Shown here: positions 44,935 through 53,490 of the stretch, one piece after another | Layout: the number at the start of each line of letters is the position of its first letter | Numbering within the stretch: position 1 is the first letter of the stretch | DNA from: Acidocella aquatica | GTDB lineage: Bacteria > Pseudomonadota > Alphaproteobacteria > Acetobacterales > Acetobacteraceae | Length of the DNA stretch: 64,000 bases | Direction: 5' to 3' | NCBI RefSeq assembly: GCF_030160635.1 | Contig: NZ_BSOS01000033.1 | Span: forward strand, 34,014 to 98,013 | Translations under genes and position numbers: made by a program | The notes under the pieces: model-generated | What the model saw: only the letters and a program-made list of their open reading frames with translations | The model's database searches: none | What the model was told of the DNA's origin: nothing

Positions 44935-45929
44935 TATTTCTTCAGGCCGAAACCATGGTCGACAAATTGCAGGGTGTATCCGGCCTTGTAGTTCATCGAT
45001 TTATCATACAGCCCGGCGGCGGCCATCTGGTTGAAGAAGGAGGCCCAGCGCGCATCGGTCATGGCGTAGATGCCAAGCGTTTTGGTGTCGCCCGAGTCGA
45101 CGATGCCGCGCGCCTTGAGCTGGTCATAGCCGTATTGCATCAGGCCGGGGGTCATGTCCGGGTTGGCGGCCAGAATGGCTTTGAAGGCGGGGGCCGGGTT
45201 GCCGTAGAGGTAGGAATACCAGCCTTCTGCGGAGGCCTCGATGAAGCGCTGAACCAGGTCCGGGTCGGTTTGCACGAGTTTGCTGCTGGTGGCGATCAGG
45301 CTTGCGTAACCGTCAAACCCGGAGTCGGAGAGCATCATCACCACGGGCCATGTGCCGGTTTGCTGATGCACCAGATACGGCTCGGAGGTGACATAAGCCT
45401 CCTGCACAGCGGTTGGGTTGGTGAAGAAGGGGGCCAGGCTGAAGCCGTAGGGGCGCAGCTGGGAGTCGGAATAGCCGTATTTGGCGCGCAGATAGATCCA
45501 CCAGCTTGCCCGCGTGTCGGAGCTGACGGCGATCGGCTTGCCCTTCAGCGCGGCGAAATTATCCTCGCCGGCGCCGGGATGCGCCATCAGGATGTCAGGG
45601 TCTTTCTGGAACCCGGCAGCTACGGCGACGAAGGGGATGTTTTCCTGCGCGAAGTTGAGCGCCAGGAAGGCGTTGGAGGTGATGTCAAACGTCAGCCGCC
45701 CGGCGACCAGGAGCTGGGCGTTGTTCACGCTCGGCCCGCCCTCCTGGATGCTTACATCCAGCCCGTATTTTTTGTAGATGCCGGTGGCCAGCGCCTGATA
45801 ATAGCCGCCGTATTCAGGTTCGGCGACCCAATCGAGGCCAAAGGTCACTTTGTTGGCGGCGGCGTGCGCGGCGGGGGCGAAGGCCAGGCAGGCGGCGAGA
45901 ACAGCGGCAATCTGGACCGGGCGGGACAT
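44934..45929 (-). CDS. Periplasmic substrate-binding protein, NMT1/THI5-like
   Basis: The 331-residue protein has a signal peptide (MSRPVQIAAVLAACLAFAPA then AHA). The mature part opens KVTFGLDWVAEPEYGGYYQA, typical of NMT1/THI5-like binding proteins that bind pyrimidine or other small heterocycles. It continues YGLDVSIQEGGPSVNNAQLL. AAGGAG precedes the ATG at 45929. The substrate cannot be read from sequence: thiamine-precursor, riboflavin and pyrimidine importers all use this fold. I see no thiamine-pyrophosphate riboswitch in the 80-base leader. Confidence 0.85.
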   Translation of the reverse strand: MSRPVQIAAVLAACLAFAPAAHAAANKVTFGLDWVAEPEYGGYYQALATGIYKKYGLDVSIQEGGPSVNNAQLLVAGRLTFDITSNAFLALNFAQENIPFVAVAAGFQKDPDILMAHPGAGEDNFAALKGKPIAVSSDTRASWWIYLRAKYGYSDSQLRPYGFSLAPFFTNPTAVQEAYVTSEPYLVHQQTGTWPVVMMLSDSGFDGYASLIATSSKLVQTDPDLVQRFIEASAEGWYSYLYGNPAPAFKAILAANPDMTPGLMQYGYDQLKARGIVDSGDTKTLGIYAMTDARWASFFNQMAAAGLYDKSMNYKAGYTLQFVDHGFGLKK

Positions 45930-46029
45930 GAGACGTCTCCTTGGGGCTTGAGCAAAGGGCGGGGGCCGAGCAGAGTGGAGGGGGTAGCGTCGTATCGTCG
46001 CGGAAATGCTATTGGAATCAGGGATTAGC

Positions 46030-46365
46030 ATGAGTGAGCCACGGATCAAGGCGGGAATCTGGGTGTCAGCCGCGTTGCGGATCGGCAGTGCGGACAACAA
46101 GCCGGGCATGGTCATCCGCAAGGGCGATGCCGACGCTGGCGGTGTGCTGGTGATCCTGCGCGGGCGCAGCGGCAATATGGTGCTCACCCAGTTCCGCGAA
46201 CCCGGCGGCGAGCTGGCCTGGATGCGCGGCACGGGGCCAACGCCGGTAAACGAGGAAACCACCGACGCCTATGTGAAAAAACAGGTTTCCTACGATCCGG
46301 ATTTATGGGTGCTTGAGTTTGACGCGGCGGATTATCTGCCGCCGTTCGAGGGCAGGCTGGTTTAG
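46030..46365 (+). CDS. DUF1491 family protein
   Basis: A 111-residue protein from the ATG at 46030, beginning MSEPRIKAGIWVSAALRIGS. Family features are VIRKGDADAGGVLVIL, LAWMRGTGPTPVNEE, and AYVKKQVSYDPDLWVLEF near the end. This family is conserved in alphaproteobacteria and has no known function. The frame is open 8 codons upstream, but those residues are not part of the family. It converges on the PaiB-like gene. Confidence 0.8.
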   Translation: MSEPRIKAGIWVSAALRIGSADNKPGMVIRKGDADAGGVLVILRGRSGNMVLTQFREPGGELAWMRGTGPTPVNEETTDAYVKKQVSYDPDLWVLEFDAADYLPPFEGRLV

Positions 46366-46369
46366 ACTT

Positions 46370-46984
46370 TTATAGACTGTTCGCCTTGCGCATGGCCTCG
46401 GCCAGGGCGGGGTTTTCGCGCGCCACACCCGCCAGCGCGCCGATCTGGTCCTGTTTCAGGCGGTTTTGGCTGAGCTTGTTTTTGCCCTCCAGCAGGGTGA
46501 TGTGCAGGGTGATGCCGATGATGCCCTTCAACTGGCTGGCGATGAAATCGGCCGGGGCGTCGGCGACGGCCCAGGGGGCGGGGCGGCCGGTCTCGTAGCG
46601 GTTGGTCAGGCGGGTGACGATATCGAGCAGCGCGGCGGGGTCTTCGGTGATTTCCAGCCGCCCGGTGGCGTGTACGGTCTGGTAGTTCCAGGTCGGCACC
46701 ACTTTGCCGGTCTCGGCCTTGCTCGGGTAGAAAGACGGGCTGATGTAGCCGTCGGCGGCGGTGAAGATGGCCAGCGACTCTGCGGCTGGGTCAAAATCGC
46801 GCCAATGCGGATTGGCGCGGGCGACATGGCCGGTCAGGCGGTCGGGCGCCTCGAACAGCAGGGGCAGATGGGTGGCGAGCAGGCCGGTTTTGCCCGGCGA
46901 GATGAGCACCGGCAGCGAGGCGGCGCGCATGATCGCCTGGAGTTCCCCTAGGTCGTTTTCCACGAAGGCCGGCGGATTATACAT
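46370..46984 (-). CDS. FMN-binding negative transcriptional regulator, PaiB-like
   Basis: A 204-residue protein from the ATG at 46984 (MYNPPAFVENDLGELQAIMR). It has the split-barrel flavin-binding fold with THLPLLFE, GHVARANPHWR and VPTWNYQTVHATGRLEI, all typical of PaiB. PaiB proteins were first described as repressors of sporulation and proteases in Bacillus, but many look like flavoenzymes, and the role here is not known. It is 4 bp downstream of the hydrolase on the same strand. Confidence 0.88.
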   Translation of the reverse strand: MYNPPAFVENDLGELQAIMRAASLPVLISPGKTGLLATHLPLLFEAPDRLTGHVARANPHWRDFDPAAESLAIFTAADGYISPSFYPSKAETGKVVPTWNYQTVHATGRLEITEDPAALLDIVTRLTNRYETGRPAPWAVADAPADFIASQLKGIIGITLHITLLEGKNKLSQNRLKQDQIGALAGVARENPALAEAMRKANSL

Positions 46985-46988
46985 GGTG

Positions 46989-47741
46989 TCACCCTTTTGC
47001 GAGGCTGGTCTCGAAGCCGATGATGGTATCGGCGACATCCTGCCAGCGTGGTTCCAGCATCAGCATATGCGACATTTCGTCAAACATCACGGGCTGCGTG
47101 CGGTAGGTGCGCGCGGTGAGCGCCACCGCGGGGGGCGGCACCAGGTGGTCTTGCCCGGCGCCGATGACCAGCAGCGGGGTTTTGATGCGTTCAGGATGCT
47201 TGATGCCGCGCAGCATGATCGATCCGGCGGCGCGCAGGCTTTCGGCCTGGATGTTGTGCAGATAGGCGTCCATTGAACGGTCGTCCGGGCCGCGCGAGAA
47301 CATCTGCCGCCGCAGCATGCCAAGATCGCCGGTTGCCGGGGAGGTTAGCCCGGTGAGCAAGGTTTTTAACAGCGGCGTGAAGGCGGTTTTTGGCGGAGTC
47401 GAGGCGAGCAGCACGGCGCCGCGGGCGGTGTGCTGGGTCAGATACGCCTGGGTGATGAAGCCGCCCATCGAGTGGCCGACAATGAGCGGGTTTTCCAGCG
47501 TCTCCACCACCGCGCGCAAATCGCGGACATAGTCGGCGATGGAGAAGGCGTTGAGCTGCGCGCGGCCCTCGCTGCCGCCGTGGCCGCGCAGGCTGAAGGC
47601 GGTCGAATCGTAGCCCCGCGATGCGAAATACGGGAGGAAATAGGGTTTCCAGTACCAGTTCCAGCACCAGGCGCCATGCAGGAAGACCACGCAGCCGCGC
47701 CTGGCGCCTTCAGCGGGCAGGTGCGCGATCTCAAGCTTCAT
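46989..47741 (-). CDS. Alpha/beta hydrolase
   Basis: The 250-residue serine-hydrolase fold shows the oxyanion region VVFLHGAWCWNWYWKPYF, the nucleophile elbow VGHSMGGFITQAYL, an Asp-containing strand LLVIGAGQDHLVPP, and the likely catalytic His in FDEMSHMLMLEPRW. No signal peptide is seen, so it should be cytosolic. The substrate is unknown. It overlaps the start of the aminotransferase gene's end by 4 bases, so the two are co-translated. Confidence 0.88.
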   Translation of the reverse strand: MKLEIAHLPAEGARRGCVVFLHGAWCWNWYWKPYFLPYFASRGYDSTAFSLRGHGGSEGRAQLNAFSIADYVRDLRAVVETLENPLIVGHSMGGFITQAYLTQHTARGAVLLASTPPKTAFTPLLKTLLTGLTSPATGDLGMLRRQMFSRGPDDRSMDAYLHNIQAESLRAAGSIMLRGIKHPERIKTPLLVIGAGQDHLVPPPAVALTARTYRTQPVMFDEMSHMLMLEPRWQDVADTIIGFETSLAKG

Positions 47742-48595
47742 GGTGCGGCACCGATATGTTGCAGGTAGCGCTCCAGCAGCAATGTGGCGGCGGGGCCGGG
47801 GTGGCCGTTGCCGATGGAGGTGCCGTCCAGCCGGGTGATGGGTTTGACGAAGGAGGTGGCGCTGGTGAGGAAGATCTCACGCGCGCCGCGCAGGGCCTCC
47901 AGCGTGAAGGGGGTCTGGGCGAAGGCGATGCCCGCGCCATGCAGTATTTCCAGCACCGCCGCGCGGGTGCAGCCGGGCAAAATTTCCTGGCCGAGCGGGC
48001 GGGTGCGCAGCGTGCCGGCGGCATCGACAATCCATACGTTGCTGGCCGCGCCCTCGGTCACATAGCCCTGGCTGTCATGCAAAATGGCTTCATAGGCGCC
48101 GGAGAGGCGGGCCTTTTGCCGGGCCAGCACATTGGGCAGCAGGTTGGTGGATTTGATGTCGCAGCGCGCCCAGCGCTCGTCGGGCAGGGTGATGGCCGAA
48201 CCCGCCCAGGCGGCAATATCCGTGGGCGGGGCCGGGCGGGTGCGCGCGGTGATGACGAGGCTGGGGCGCACCGGCACGGCGGGGAAGGGATGGTCGCGCC
48301 GGGCGGCGCCGCGGGTCACCTGCATATACACCAGCCCGGTGCTCACCCGGTTGCGGCGCAGCACCTCGCGGATGATGACCAGCAGCGCCGCCGGGGAGAG
48401 CGTAAGGTTGAGCCCGATCTCGCCCAGGCTGCGGGTGAGGCGCGCCAGATGCAGCTCCGCGTCGGCGAGGCGGTGGTTGTGGACGTAGAGTACCTCGTAG
48501 ATGCCGTCGCCGAACTGGAAGCCGCGATCCTCGACATTCACCGAAGCCTCGCGCAGCGGGCGGTAGCGTCCGTTCACATAGGCGATCGCGGCCAT
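47738..48595 (-). CDS. D-amino-acid aminotransferase (class IV PLP enzyme)
   Basis: The 285-residue fold-type IV transaminase begins MAAIAYVNGRYRPLREASVN with VEDRGFQFGDGIYEVL, the D-alanine transaminase style start. The PLP Lys lies in ARCDIKSTNLLPNVLARQKA, followed by EAILHDSQGYVTEGAASNVW and the phosphate-binding end GCTRAAVLEI. Branched-chain and 4-amino-4-deoxychorismate enzymes share the fold, but these motifs fit the D-amino-acid (Dat) type best. It would supply D-amino acids for peptidoglycan or break them down. Confidence 0.88.
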   Translation of the reverse strand: MAAIAYVNGRYRPLREASVNVEDRGFQFGDGIYEVLYVHNHRLADAELHLARLTRSLGEIGLNLTLSPAALLVIIREVLRRNRVSTGLVYMQVTRGAARRDHPFPAVPVRPSLVITARTRPAPPTDIAAWAGSAITLPDERWARCDIKSTNLLPNVLARQKARLSGAYEAILHDSQGYVTEGAASNVWIVDAAGTLRTRPLGQEILPGCTRAAVLEILHGAGIAFAQTPFTLEALRGAREIFLTSATSFVKPITRLDGTSIGNGHPGPAATLLLERYLQHIGAAP

Positions 48596-48679
48596 GGCGC
48601 TAGCTTACCTGCCGCGCGGTGCGCGTGTGTTGGCGGAGAGGGCGCTGTTGCATCGGTTATTCCTTGCGCTGTTCGTGGT

Positions 48680-49462
48680 TCAGGCGGCGTCTTCCGCGGC
48701 GGCCATGGCATGGGCGAATTGCTCGGGCGGCAGGTAGGCGGCCAGCACTTCCTCGGGGTGGCCGTCGGCCTTTATCTGCCCGCTGTCCATCCAGATCACC
48801 CGGTTGCACCAGCGCAGGATGACATCGGCATTATGCGAGGACAGCACAAGGATTTCAGCGCCGCGCACCATGGTTTCCAGGCGGTGGCGGGCCTTGGTCA
48901 TGAAGGCGGCGTCGCCGGCCAGGATCCACTCGTCCATGAGGAGAATCTGCGGTTTGATGGCGGTGGCCAACGCAAAGCCGAGCCGCACGATCATGCCCGA
49001 GCTGTAGGTGCGCACCGGCAATTCGAGGAACTGGTCGAGCCCGGCGAATGCCGCCACGTCGGCTTGCAGCTGGTTGATCTGGAGCTCGTTCAGCCCGTTG
49101 AACAACCCGCGCAGCCGGATGTTTTCACGGCCGGTCATTTCCAGGTTCATGCCCTGGTTGGCGTCGAGCAGGGCGGTCACCGCGCCGTCGATGGTGATGA
49201 GCCCGCATACCGGCTCATAAATGCCGGCCATGCTGCGCAGCAGGGTGGTTTTGCCGGCGCCATTGGCGCCGATAAAGCCGAGCCGGTCGCCGGTGCGCAG
49301 CGAGAAGGAGACATCGCGCAGCGCCTCGACCACCAGGCGGTGCTTGCGGTCTTCCCCCAGCCTGCCGGAGGCGGCGGCGAACACGGTTTTCTTCAGGCTG
49401 CGGCTCTCGCCATGATACAGCGGGAAGCGGACGGAAACATTCTCGATCAGCAGCTTGGCCAT
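48680..49462 (-). CDS. Polysaccharide-export ABC transporter ATPase (Wzt/KpsT-like)
   Basis: The 260-residue ATPase has Walker A FIGANGAGKTTLLRSMAG, a signature helix TYSSGMIVRLGFALATAI (YSSGM instead of LSGGQ, typical of this group), Walker B ILLMDEWILAGD, and LVLSSHNADVI. The N-terminal segment FPLYHGESRSLKKTVFAAAS matches the KpsT/Wzt/TagH class. There is no long C-terminal O-antigen-binding domain. It is 3 bp downstream of its permease, so together they form a glycan exporter. Confidence 0.9.
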   Translation of the reverse strand: MAKLLIENVSVRFPLYHGESRSLKKTVFAAASGRLGEDRKHRLVVEALRDVSFSLRTGDRLGFIGANGAGKTTLLRSMAGIYEPVCGLITIDGAVTALLDANQGMNLEMTGRENIRLRGLFNGLNELQINQLQADVAAFAGLDQFLELPVRTYSSGMIVRLGFALATAIKPQILLMDEWILAGDAAFMTKARHRLETMVRGAEILVLSSHNADVILRWCNRVIWMDSGQIKADGHPEEVLAAYLPPEQFAHAMAAAEDAA

Positions 49463-49465
49463 GCG

Positions 49466-50359
49466 CTACACCCAGTATGCGATGCGCGCGCGCGTGCGGG
49501 CGAACACGGCGCCCGCCAGCAGCACCAGCGCGGCGGAGTAGCCCAGCGCCGCGGTCCAGGCGGTGGAGTCCAGCGGGCCGCCGAGCAGGGGGCCGCGCAT
49601 GATCTCGAGCAGCGCGTAGAACGGGTTCCATGTCACCAGCACCATGCTCAGCCCGCGATGCGTCAGCATGGCGGGGTTCCACATGATCGGCGTGATGTAG
49701 AAGGCGATCTGCACCACGCTGGCGACGATCGGCGGAATGTCGCGAAAGCGCGTGCCGAAGGCGCCGAGCAGCAGGGTGAGGGCCATGGCGTCAACCACCC
49801 AGAGCGCCGCGGCGGGCAGCAGGCTGAAGCTGGCCAGGCTGGGCACGGTGTGGAACACCGCGAAGACGATGGCGATGACGGCAATGTTATGCGCCAGCAC
49901 CAGAATGTTGCGCAGCACCGCGCGCGCCGCGTGCAGCGAGAGGGGCATGCGCATGGCGCGGATCATGCCCTCGGACTGGGTGAAGCAGATGCAGCCGTCG
50001 GAGGTGACGGTGCTGATGAAATTCCACAGCACCAGAGAGATTGAGAGAAACGGCAGGTAGGCCGAGATGTTCTGGTGGAACAGGCGCGAATATAAAAACC
50101 CGATGGCGCCGACCATCACCGCCGTTGAGAGTGTGAGCCAGAACGGGCCGAGCAGCGAGCCGCGATAGCGCAGCCTTATGTCGAGCAGGCTGAGGGTCCA
50201 GACCAGCGGCCAAAGGCGCAGCGTTTCGGTGAGGTCGGCCGCTGCCAGGGTGAGGCGCCCGCGCCAATCGCGGCTGGCCATGATGGTAACCGGCCGCCCC
50301 GGCGCCGTGGCGGCGTGAGAAACCTCAACCGCGGCCTGCCCCTGGTCTGGCGCAATCAT
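49466..50359 (-). CDS. Polysaccharide-export ABC-2 permease (Wzm/KpsM-like)
   Basis: About 297 residues, with an N-terminal cytosolic stretch of some 60 residues and six membrane helices. The Wzm-like segment LSLLDIRLRYRGSLLGPFWL leads into the first helix, and FGTRFRDIPPIVASVVQIAF followed by YITPIMW is the ABC-2 signature. GAGGGG sits 6 bases before the ATG at 50359. ATG 50365 is too close to it, and a frame back to 50407 has no support. It pairs with the Wzt-like ATPase. Confidence 0.88.
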   Translation of the reverse strand: MIAPDQGQAAVEVSHAATAPGRPVTIMASRDWRGRLTLAAADLTETLRLWPLVWTLSLLDIRLRYRGSLLGPFWLTLSTAVMVGAIGFLYSRLFHQNISAYLPFLSISLVLWNFISTVTSDGCICFTQSEGMIRAMRMPLSLHAARAVLRNILVLAHNIAVIAIVFAVFHTVPSLASFSLLPAAALWVVDAMALTLLLGAFGTRFRDIPPIVASVVQIAFYITPIMWNPAMLTHRGLSMVLVTWNPFYALLEIMRGPLLGGPLDSTAWTAALGYSAALVLLAGAVFARTRARIAYWV

Positions 50360-50444
50360 GTTCATCCCCTCGCGATAGCGGAATGGCGCAGCAGCATCAA
50401 CCGCCACGGCCCCGCATGACGAGTTGTTAAAGTATGATCGCGGA

Positions 50445-50861
50445 TTATTGAGGACGCACGGCTGTTGCCGCGGCTTCGGCGATGTTCACGCGCGTTCCCG
50501 GTGTGAAGCTGGGCTGCCCGGGCTGCTGCGTCTCGATCACGGAGACGATGCTGGAATCGGGGCGGCGGATGACGACCTCCTCGGCGGGCGGCGGGTCACC
50601 GGCGGAGGGCTGCCCCAGGCTGGTGAGCACCTGCGCCAGGGCGGCATTCCCGGTGGGCACATTCACGGCGCGCACGGCAATCACGGTGCCGCTGCTCATC
50701 CGCCCGCTCAGCGGCGAGGTCTGCGCCACGGGTTGCACCGGCGCGCGGGTGGCGCAGCCAGCCAGCAGGGGCAGGGCGCCAAACAGCGCCAAACAGGTGT
50801 TTTTCCGGGAATGGTTCAGGCGCGGGGCGGGAGGTTGCGGGGGCATGGCCTTGTTTATCAT
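50445..50861 (-). CDS. Putative lipoprotein, unknown
   Basis: A 138-residue protein. After a basic start there is a hydrophobic stretch ending in a lipobox (ALPLLAGC, Cys at about residue 36), so the mature protein should be lipid-anchored. The rest resembles the C-terminal half of SlyB/Pcp-type lipoproteins (SGTVIAVRAVNV, then VVIRRPDSSIVSVIETQQPG), but the glycine-zipper helix is not present, so this is only a weak likeness. An in-frame ATG at 50846 is an alternative start. Confidence 0.65.
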   Translation of the reverse strand: MINKAMPPQPPAPRLNHSRKNTCLALFGALPLLAGCATRAPVQPVAQTSPLSGRMSSGTVIAVRAVNVPTGNAALAQVLTSLGQPSAGDPPPAEEVVIRRPDSSIVSVIETQQPGQPSFTPGTRVNIAEAAATAVRPQ

Positions 50862-51132
50862 TGCGCGCGGGGGCGAGATAGCGGGGCGGGCCAGAAGTTT
50901 TTCTTGCTGTAAGTTATGTTCTAGCTTAATGGGTTACGCTGCCTTGTTTAAGCCGTTATTGAGCGAGATACACGCAAGATGATGGTATCATGCCAAAAGC
51001 CGCCCGCAGCGGCTTTCGCGATATGGTTTTGTCTGATGCGTGGCCGCTTGATCCGCCCCGCGCGCAATGCTGGCGGTCTGGGAGATATGATCATCTTCGT
51101 GGCCCGTTGGCTATAAAGTGGAGGCTTAGACT

Positions 51133-52383
51133 GTGAGCGCAAGATTCCGTTTCTGGCCTGTGTTGGTGGTGCCAGGTTATTCGGGCCGTGGTGTCCGCTT
51201 TGTGCTGGGCTGTGCCGGCCTTGCCTTGCTGTCCGCCTGCGCAGGCGGCAACCAGACCGCTCAGACTGGTTATTCACTTGACTATTACCGGACCCATGCG
51301 GCGGGAAATTATTCCCCCCCTGGCCCGCCCAGCGATCCTTGGGGGCCTTATATAAACCTCGCCGCTACCCGGTTTGATGTGCCGCCGACCTGGATCCGCC
51401 AGGTGATGCGCGTTGAATCCGGCGGGCATGAATATATCGGCGGGCAGCTCACGGTTTCCGCCGCCGGCGCGATGGGGCTGATGCAGCTGGAGCCTGCGAC
51501 GTATCAGGAGATGGCATCGCGTTATGGGCTGGGGACGGACCCGTTCAACCCTTATGACAATATCATGGCGGGGACCGCCTATATCCACGAGATGTATCAG
51601 GTTTATGGCTCGCCGGGGTTTCTGGCTGCGTATAATGCCGGTCCGGGGCGGCTGGACTCCTACATGAACTACCACACCCCCTTGCCTGGCGAGACGATGA
51701 ACTACGTCGCCATGATCGCGCCGAATATCCAGGGCTATTACCCGGCACACCGCTCCGAGGCCGACCAGCTGGCCCTGAACACGCAACCGGCCTCTGAAGT
51801 GCCTGGCATTCTGCCGCCGGGCTTCACCCCTGAGGCGCCGGCACCGCAGATACAACAGAATCCGCTGGCGCCGGAGGAGGTGGCATCAATCGCGCCGCCC
51901 GTGTCCCCCGTGTCCTCGGTGTATTCACCCGCGCCGGTGGCCGTGGCCTCTCTTGCCGCGCCCGCGCCTGTGCCGGAACCGCCGCCGCCGCCAGCGCCGC
52001 ATCCTTCATTCTCTATCATACCCGCTGCAATGGCCGATACCACTGCGCCACAGCCGCATTATCAGGCGCATACCCTCGCCCAGGCCCAGCCCAGGCCGCA
52101 GCCCGATTATGTGCCTCCTTCCAGCCACGCGGGCTGGGGTATTCAGGTTGGCGCTTACGATACCTCGTCCAACGCGCGGGCGGCGCTGGGCCTGGCCGAG
52201 CTTTCAGCGGTGCAGATGCTGGTTAATGGGCATCCCGTGGTGGTATCAGTGGTTAGTGCCGGGCATGTGAAATACCGCGCCCGCGTGGTGGGGCTGCCGC
52301 ATGACGACGCGGTGAATGCCTGCAACCGGCTCTCCAGCGGGCCGACCGGATGCATGGTTCTGCGGCCCGAGGAACAATCCTGA
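51133..52383 (+). CDS. Lytic transglycosylase with SPOR domain
   Basis: A 416-residue lipoprotein that cleaves peptidoglycan glycan strands. The signal ends in the lipobox LALLSAC. The SLT domain (about residues 75-200) has the catalytic Glu in RVESGGHEY, followed by GAMGLMQLEPATYQE, and NAGPGRLDSYM. A Pro/Ala-rich linker (about 220-330) leads to a C-terminal SPOR domain beginning WGIQVGAYDTSSNARAALGL, which binds denuded glycan at division sites. The start is GTG at 51133 after GTGGAGG. It diverges from the lipoprotein gene across a 271-bp gap holding an AAAGCCGC/GCGGCTTT hairpin (50996-51016). Confidence 0.92.
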   Translation: MSARFRFWPVLVVPGYSGRGVRFVLGCAGLALLSACAGGNQTAQTGYSLDYYRTHAAGNYSPPGPPSDPWGPYINLAATRFDVPPTWIRQVMRVESGGHEYIGGQLTVSAAGAMGLMQLEPATYQEMASRYGLGTDPFNPYDNIMAGTAYIHEMYQVYGSPGFLAAYNAGPGRLDSYMNYHTPLPGETMNYVAMIAPNIQGYYPAHRSEADQLALNTQPASEVPGILPPGFTPEAPAPQIQQNPLAPEEVASIAPPVSPVSSVYSPAPVAVASLAAPAPVPEPPPPPAPHPSFSIIPAAMADTTAPQPHYQAHTLAQAQPRPQPDYVPPSSHAGWGIQVGAYDTSSNARAALGLAELSAVQMLVNGHPVVVSVVSAGHVKYRARVVGLPHDDAVNACNRLSSGPTGCMVLRPEEQS

Positions 52384-52385
52384 TT

Positions 52386-53135
52386 TCAGGTCATCTGCAG
52401 CACATGCCGCTGCACGCGCTCGGTCCAGTCGCGGTTTGTGGAGTCGGCGAGCTTGCGCAAACCGACCCCCGGGGGGATGTCGGCGCGTAGCCCGAGCCCC
52501 ATTTCCGCCGCCAGAAAGCGCAGGGCCTGGGTTATGTCGTTATGGAAATTTTCGTAAAATAACCGGGCCGGGGTTAATGATTCGGCGTGGAAAAATTGTT
52601 CCCAGGCGCGTTTTTCATCGGTCAGCTCCTGCATAAGCGTGCAGATTCGCTGCAGGTCGAAGTTTTGCCGCGGGTCTTGCGCCTGGGCGTGCGCCTGCCC
52701 CGCCGGCTGGTGCCAGTTTCCCGAAACTTGCGCGCGGTAAAGCGAGACCGCCTGGGCCGCGAGGTTTTTACGGTCAAGGTAGGCCACGCGCAGGTTGGGG
52801 AAGAGCGTCCGCCAGTCCTGCGCGAACGGGGCGAAGTCCTGCCAGCTGGTTTTGAAGATGAACACCGGGCTGGGGCCGGTGGCGAAGGAGTGCATGTAAT
52901 CAGCGAACAGTTCCACCCCGCGCCGCTGCCGCTCCATGGCCGCCACGCCGCGCGGGTTGAAAATCTCACCCGGCCGGCCGACATCCCCGGCCTCCTCCAG
53001 CGCCGCGCACAGATGTGTGCTGCCGGTGCGCGCTGTCATGGCGAGCATGATCGTGGGTTTGGCGCAGCTCACCCCGGCAAAGCGGTTATCCGCAAGCTGC
53101 CGCAGGTCGGGGAAAACCTCGAAGATACTATTCAT
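52386..53135 (-). CDS. Stf0-type sulfotransferase
   Basis: The 249-residue protein from the ATG at 53135 carries TIMLAMTARTGSTHLCAALE, the Stf0-type phosphosulfate loop. It also has DVGRPGEIFNP, SPVFIFKTSWQDF and VAYLDRKNLAAQAVSLYRAQ, the conserved Arg-Lys/Ser segment. Stf0 was defined as the mycobacterial trehalose 2-sulfotransferase. In other bacteria the acceptors are mostly unknown. It converges on the lytic transglycosylase with 2 bp between stops. Confidence 0.85.
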   Translation of the reverse strand: MNSIFEVFPDLRQLADNRFAGVSCAKPTIMLAMTARTGSTHLCAALEEAGDVGRPGEIFNPRGVAAMERQRRGVELFADYMHSFATGPSPVFIFKTSWQDFAPFAQDWRTLFPNLRVAYLDRKNLAAQAVSLYRAQVSGNWHQPAGQAHAQAQDPRQNFDLQRICTLMQELTDEKRAWEQFFHAESLTPARLFYENFHNDITQALRFLAAEMGLGLRADIPPGVGLRKLADSTNRDWTERVQRHVLQMT

Positions 53136-53256
53136 CAATCTTACCTTGTTAATGAATAATAAAACACAACCCATGGGTGGGCAACTCCCCTGTGCGCTTT
53201 CCCGCTTCGGTGCCCTTGAGATATTGGCCGGGTTTAGCTATGCAGGCCTCCGCGCG

Positions 53257-53346
53257 GGAGAGATGGCCGAGCGGCTTAAGGCGCACGCTTGGAAAGCGTG
53301 TGTGCGTGAAAGCGTACCCAGGGTTCGAATCCCTGTCTCTCCGCCA
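53257..53346 (+). tRNA. tRNA-Ser (anticodon GGA)
   Basis: Ninety bases with encoded CCA. The acceptor stem pairs GGAGAGA with TCTCTCC. The anticodon arm is CACGC-TTGGAAA-GCGTG (anticodon GGA), with a long variable arm typical of tRNA-Ser. The T arm is CAGGG-TTCGAAT-CCCTG. It reads UCC and UCU codons. The 3' half is a classic attachment site for tyrosine integrases, and an integrase remnant follows. Confidence 0.97.
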
Positions 53347-53490
53347 ACTCCCTCCAGGCTCGTCCATTTCTGTATGAAAATACATTTATTTCAATTGGTT
53401 GTCAGATATTCTCTCCGTGGCTGTTGACAGAAATCGGGGGGGTATTTGTGGCTCTTTTGTGGGTTAATTAATGGGTAGGTTTTTGGGGTC

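Noticed and set aside
45930..46029. A TPP riboswitch before the NMT1-like binding-protein gene
   Set aside because: I looked for the conserved CUGAGA and the ACCUGAUC-type element on the minus strand and found neither.
47621..50044. An 807-codon plus-strand open frame opposite the aminotransferase and exporter genes
   Set aside because: Composition is Gly/Gln/His-rich and non-natural, and four recognisable minus-strand genes occupy the same bases. It is a GC shadow.
50994..51016. AAAGCCGC/GCGGCTTT hairpin as a terminator
   Set aside because: It lies between two genes that diverge from it, so there is no upstream transcript to end in either direction. It may be a promoter-region structure instead.
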